This document shows, piece by piece, positions 61,107 to 64,000 of a stretch of 64,000 nucleotides of DNA. This stretch comes from Arthrobacter sp. cf158 (GTDB lineage: Bacteria; Actinomycetota; Actinomycetes; Actinomycetales; Micrococcaceae): assembly GCF_900106835.1 (NCBI RefSeq), contig NZ_FNNR01000008.1:124001-188000 (forward strand), given 5' to 3'. A program made the position numbers and the translations under genes. Position 1 is the first letter of the stretch, and each line of letters begins with the position of its first letter. The notes under the pieces are model-generated. The model saw only the letters and a list, made by a program, of their open reading frames with translations. It ran no database searches and had not been told where the DNA came from.

Positions 61107-62521
61107 CCGCTCCCGATGTCACAGGGACTCCGCCGGAAAAGACGGGGGTCCAGGAAAAGACAGGAATCCAGTCCGGAACGAAGGGTGTTCCCTCAGGCAA
61201 ACGACGCCGGATCCACCCGGCCTGGATTGTTGCCGCAGTAGCCTTCCTTGCCTTGGTAGGAGCGGCCGGTTTCCGTGCAGCACCTGGAGTGCTGATGGTC
61301 CCCCTGCAGCAGGAATTCGGATGGTCCACCACGGTGTTGTCCCTGGCGGTCAGCATCAACCTGGTCCTGTTCGGGCTGACGGCGCCGTTCGCTGCCGCCC
61401 TGATGGAACGCTTCGGCATCCGGAAAGTCACCTCGCTGGCGCTGTGCCTCATCGGCATGGGTTCAGCGCTCACCGTCTTGGTGAATCAGTCCTGGCAGAT
61501 CCTTCTGACGTGGGGCCTGCTGATCGGACTCGGTACAGGCTCCATGGCCCTCGTCTTCGCCGCGACCATCGCCAACACCTGGTTCGCCAAGAGCCGTGGA
61601 CTGGTGATCGGCATCCTGACTGCAGGGAGCGCTGCGGGCCAGTTGGTGTTCCTTCCCTTCATTGCTGCTCTGGCGCAGAATCCCGGATGGCGGGGTGCCT
61701 CGCTTCTCATCGCCGCCGGTGCGCTCGCAGTTGTCCCGCTGGTGCTGCGCTGGCTGCGGAACTCACCCGCCGACGTCGGGGTCTTGCCGTATGGTGCCGA
61801 CGTTCCCGATGCCGAAGCGGCCGACGCCGGCACCACGTCCAGCGCGGACCATCCGGTTGCGTCGTCCGCGGCTTCCGCTCCCAAGGACTCGGCCAACGCC
61901 GCTGTGAGGGCACTCCAGGTACTCAAACGTGCCAGCAAGGTGCGGACTTTCTGGGCGTTGGCAGCGGGCTTCGCGATCTGTGGGGCCACCACCAACGGGC
62001 TGATTGGCACGCACTTCATTCCCTCGGCGCATGATCACGGTATGCCGGAAACCACGGCGGCAGGTTTGCTGGCCGTCGTCGGGATCTTCGATATCGTGGG
62101 GACCATTGCCTCCGGTTGGCTGACCGACCGCTTCAACCCCAAAGTCCTGCTGGCCGTGTACTACCAGTTCCGGGGGATCGGCCTGGTGGTGCTGCCGCTG
62201 CTGCTGGGTTCGTCAGTAGAACCAAGCATGATCATCTTCGTGGTGGTTTATGGGCTGGACTGGGTAGCCACCGTGCCACCCACCGCAGCGATCTGCCGCT
62301 CGGTGTTCGGCGCGGACGGCTCGGTGGTGTTCGGCTGGGTCTTCGCAGCCCACCAGCTCGGGGCTGCCGCGGCCGCGCTCGCCGCTGGTTTCATTCGTGA
62401 CGCCACCGGGCACTACAACTATGCCTGGCTTGGTGCCGCTGCCATGTGCACAGTGGCCGCGGTCATCAGCGCGACCATCCGCAAGGACGCAGCGAAGAAG
62501 GAACCCGTGGCGGTTGCCTGA
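61103..62521 (+). CDS. MFS transporter, monocarboxylate/OFA type
   Basis: 472 residues, 12 membrane segments with a long polar N-terminus. GLTAPFAAALMERFGIRKVTSLAL is the loop 2-3 motif and WATTVPPTAAICRSVFG-like WVATVPPTAAICR the seventh-helix region of the OFA and monocarboxylate branch. A 40-residue Ala/Ser/Asp-rich loop separates helices 6 and 7. It overlaps the HxlR gene by 4 bp. The substrate is likely a small organic acid or aromatic, but this is not shown. Confidence 0.88.
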   Translation: MTAPDVTGTPPEKTGVQEKTGIQSGTKGVPSGKRRRIHPAWIVAAVAFLALVGAAGFRAAPGVLMVPLQQEFGWSTTVLSLAVSINLVLFGLTAPFAAALMERFGIRKVTSLALCLIGMGSALTVLVNQSWQILLTWGLLIGLGTGSMALVFAATIANTWFAKSRGLVIGILTAGSAAGQLVFLPFIAALAQNPGWRGASLLIAAGALAVVPLVLRWLRNSPADVGVLPYGADVPDAEAADAGTTSSADHPVASSAASAPKDSANAAVRALQVLKRASKVRTFWALAAGFAICGATTNGLIGTHFIPSAHDHGMPETTAAGLLAVVGIFDIVGTIASGWLTDRFNPKVLLAVYYQFRGIGLVVLPLLLGSSVEPSMIIFVVVYGLDWVATVPPTAAICRSVFGADGSVVFGWVFAAHQLGAAAAALAAGFIRDATGHYNYAWLGAAAMCTVAAVISATIRKDAAKKEPVAVA

Positions 62522-62534
62522 TACGGGGTCCGTC

Positions 62535-62694
62535 AGGCCCCGCAACGCAGGGGGTTCTGTTGTGGGGCCCGCTCTGCGTGCTTCGGGAGCCAGGAAGGGC
62601 GCAAAACAGGCCCCGCAACGCAAGGGGTGGCGTTGTGGGGCCCGCTCTGCGCGCTTCGGGAGCAAGGAAGGGCGCAGAGTAGGCCCCGCAACGG
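62535..62694. repeat. 73-bp tandem repeat, 2.2 copies
   Basis: aggccccgcaacg begins at 62535, 62608 and 62681, exactly 73 bp apart. The first two units match at about nine of ten positions (both contain gttgtggggcccgctctgcg and gcttcgggag); the third is cut off after about 14 bases. Each unit holds a hairpin, CCCCGCAAC near its start pairing with GTTGTGGGG. The array lies between the convergent ends of the MFS and GH2 genes. Confidence 0.85.
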
Positions 62695-62699
62695 TGGAT

Positions 62700-64000
62700 C
62701 TAGCCCGCTTCAGTGATCCGGAACGTGAGTGTCCGGGCTTCCGGCCGCAAGGCGTAGTCCGGCCACACATCCGGTCCGCACGCCCTTGAACCGAGTCCGT
62801 GCTGGGCGGCATCGAGGTACAGGAAACTGCCGTGACTGGGCGGCAACTCGTGCGGGTGTGCCGCCGCGGAGATCTCCTGGGCAGTGTGCCGGGCAAGAGT
62901 GAAGCCCGGCAGGCGGCCACGGGAGTCGGCAACGGCGTTGAACTGAAGCCACGGATCACCGGCATTCTGCAGCTCGAGTGAACGGACAGCACTGCGATGT
63001 CCCGATTCCTGGGGCTTGGCGTAGTTCACCGAAAGATCGTCGATGCCTGCTGCGTACCGGCCCACCAGTGCGGCGTGCATGCTGTCCGGGTACGACTCCA
63101 GGGGTCCGGTGCCGAACCAGGAGACACTGTCCACGGATCCCGGCAGGTCAAAACGCACCCCCACCCGCGGCCAGATGATGTTCCACCCGGAGCTTGGAAC
63201 AATGTCCAGGCGGAGCCACAGCCCGCCGTCGGAAATTTGCCAGTTCTCCTCCACGGAGACCCAATGTGCGGCGTCCGCGGCCGCGTAGCGGGTGCCGACC
63301 ACCACGGCTGAATCGTCGGCAGAGACCTTCTCCACCCTGCCGGCCAGCCGGTCAAGACCGGCAGCACGCCACACCGCCTCCATGGATGGAGCAGGGACGC
63401 CGTCGCCGTTGTTGAGCCATGGGTCGGCGAGGTCGTAGCTGCCGCGCCCTGCACCGCGATCGTTGTCCGTGGGTGCGCGCCACAACTCAAGGCGTGGCCC
63501 GGACACGGGGAGTCCGGCGAGCGAGACCAGCCGGCCTTCCTCGAAACGGGCAGGGCCCAGGGACACGGTCCCCTCAGCAGCAGCGTCGGCACGTCGGTCC
63601 AAGCTCAACGGACGCGGGGCCACCAAACGGGGACGTGCCCGGGCCAGTTCCAGCTGGGCAGCGGAGATCACATGCCCGGCGTCGGCCCAGGCCGTGTCCT
63701 TGCGGAGAGCCACCTCCACGGTGAGCCAGCATTCACCGGATGCCACGGCTGCGAACTCCGGTAAGCCGATCCGGGTTGTATCCCCGGCGGCCAGGGGCGC
63801 ACCCTCGGAGGTGATGATGTCCAGCTCGCCGGAAGCGTGCACCGCACCGTCCACCTCGGTGCGCCATCGCAGCACGACGTCCGAGGTGTCGGCGGTGTGC
63901 CGCAGGTTGGCGACGGAGACGAAACGGCGCGTGCCGCCGTCGAGCGTTTCCGTGGCGAAGCCAAATCGAACCGGAGCCACGATCTGCTTGTATTCAAAGA
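62700..64000 (-). CDS. beta-galactosidase, glycoside hydrolase family 2 (C-terminal part; gene continues beyond window)
   Basis: The frame is open to the window end, so the N-terminus is missing; about 433 residues are seen. LWRAPTDNDRGAGRGSYDLAD opens the C-terminal Bgal_small_N beta-sandwich. WFGTGPLESYPDSMHAALVGRY and KPQESGHRSAVRSLEL are marks of the LacZ C-terminal domain that completes the active site. The catalytic Glu residues belong to the missing part. It hydrolyses terminal beta-galactosides. Upstream residues EYKQIVAPVRF agree with the LacZ family. Confidence 0.92.
   Translation of the reverse strand, partial: FEYKQIVAPVRFGFATETLDGGTRRFVSVANLRHTADTSDVVLRWRTEVDGAVHASGELDIITSEGAPLAAGDTTRIGLPEFAAVASGECWLTVEVALRKDTAWADAGHVISAAQLELARARPRLVAPRPLSLDRRADAAAEGTVSLGPARFEEGRLVSLAGLPVSGPRLELWRAPTDNDRGAGRGSYDLADPWLNNGDGVPAPSMEAVWRAAGLDRLAGRVEKVSADDSAVVVGTRYAAADAAHWVSVEENWQISDGGLWLRLDIVPSSGWNIIWPRVGVRFDLPGSVDSVSWFGTGPLESYPDSMHAALVGRYAAGIDDLSVNYAKPQESGHRSAVRSLELQNAGDPWLQFNAVADSRGRLPGFTLARHTAQEISAAAHPHELPPSHGSFLYLDAAQHGLGSRACGPDVWPDYALRPEARTLTFRITEAG

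Noticed and set aside
62397..62789. Rightward open frame across the 73-bp repeats
   Set aside because: It is created by the repeats and the antisense of the GH2 gene; the protein is arginine- and proline-rich without a fold.
1..64000. CRISPR array, prophage, insertion sequence or rRNA operon
   Set aside because: No array of spaced identical repeats, no transposase, integrase or structural phage genes, and no rRNA segments are visible. The short palindromes and the 73-bp repeat do not fit CRISPR.

Overview
The window is high-GC actinobacterial chromosome, most like Arthrobacter/Paenarthrobacter (Micrococcaceae). The support is strong C/G third-position bias, many GTG starts, actinobacterial family variants (HtpX, YajQ, FprA, EfeUOB, FurA-KatA, LGFP repeats), leaderless-type promoters and short intergenic gaps. 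It is nearly fully coding. No gap without a gene exceeds about 260 bp, and I see no insertion sequence, prophage, CRISPR array or rRNA. Genus assignment is inference from protein character only.

Layout. 1-5.7 kb: the end of a ferredoxin-NADP reductase, a persulfide dioxygenase/rhodanese, a translationally coupled MFS exporter-GntR pair with a clear palindromic operator, and a PucR regulator. 5.8-8.7 kb: 4-aminobutyraldehyde dehydrogenase and GABA transaminase (putrescine/GABA catabolism). 8.7-20.9 kb: a polysaccharide-utilisation locus. A Tat-exported PL8 lyase, a LacI regulator and a D-2-hydroxyacid dehydrogenase run leftward. Two sugar ABC permeases, a Tat-lipoprotein binding protein, a DUF2264 protein and a GH29 alpha-fucosidase run rightward. 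Two near-identical LacI-type operators sit in the divergent promoter region. 20.9-28.2 kb: RarD, a second ferredoxin-NADP reductase, and a GAF regulator-aldehyde dehydrogenase-alcohol dehydrogenase-DUF779 cassette with a TGCAA/TTGCA palindrome.

28.2-40.8 kb: amino-acid permease, DUF2461, katA-furA, a degenerate HIT-like protein, MFS exporter, HtpX, the efeUOB iron uptake operon behind a DtxR/IdeR-type iron box, YajQ and tRNA-Tyr. 40.9-52.7 kb: potassium channel, thioesterase, a TetR-ABC exporter operon with its operator, a secreted LGFP-SGNH hydrolase, thioredoxin, acyl-CoA synthetase, a DrrAB-type exporter and an AlkA-type glycosylase. 52.8-64 kb: VOC protein, CBS-MetB transsulfuration pair followed by a GT87 mannosyltransferase, Tat phospholipase C, a membrane protein with a sortase-like domain, HxlR-MFS pair, a 73-bp tandem repeat and the end of a GH2 beta-galactosidase.

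The best candidate for an undescribed system is the 8.85-20.83 kb locus. It looks like an extracellular-lyase, ABC-import, cytoplasmic-trimming pathway in which no GH88/GH105 unsaturated uronyl hydrolase is present and a DUF2264 protein sits where one would be expected. Other notable structure: a family of compound intergenic palindromes (three copies), three convergent gene pairs with overlapping or abutting stop codons, and a sortase-like domain that lacks the expected arginine.
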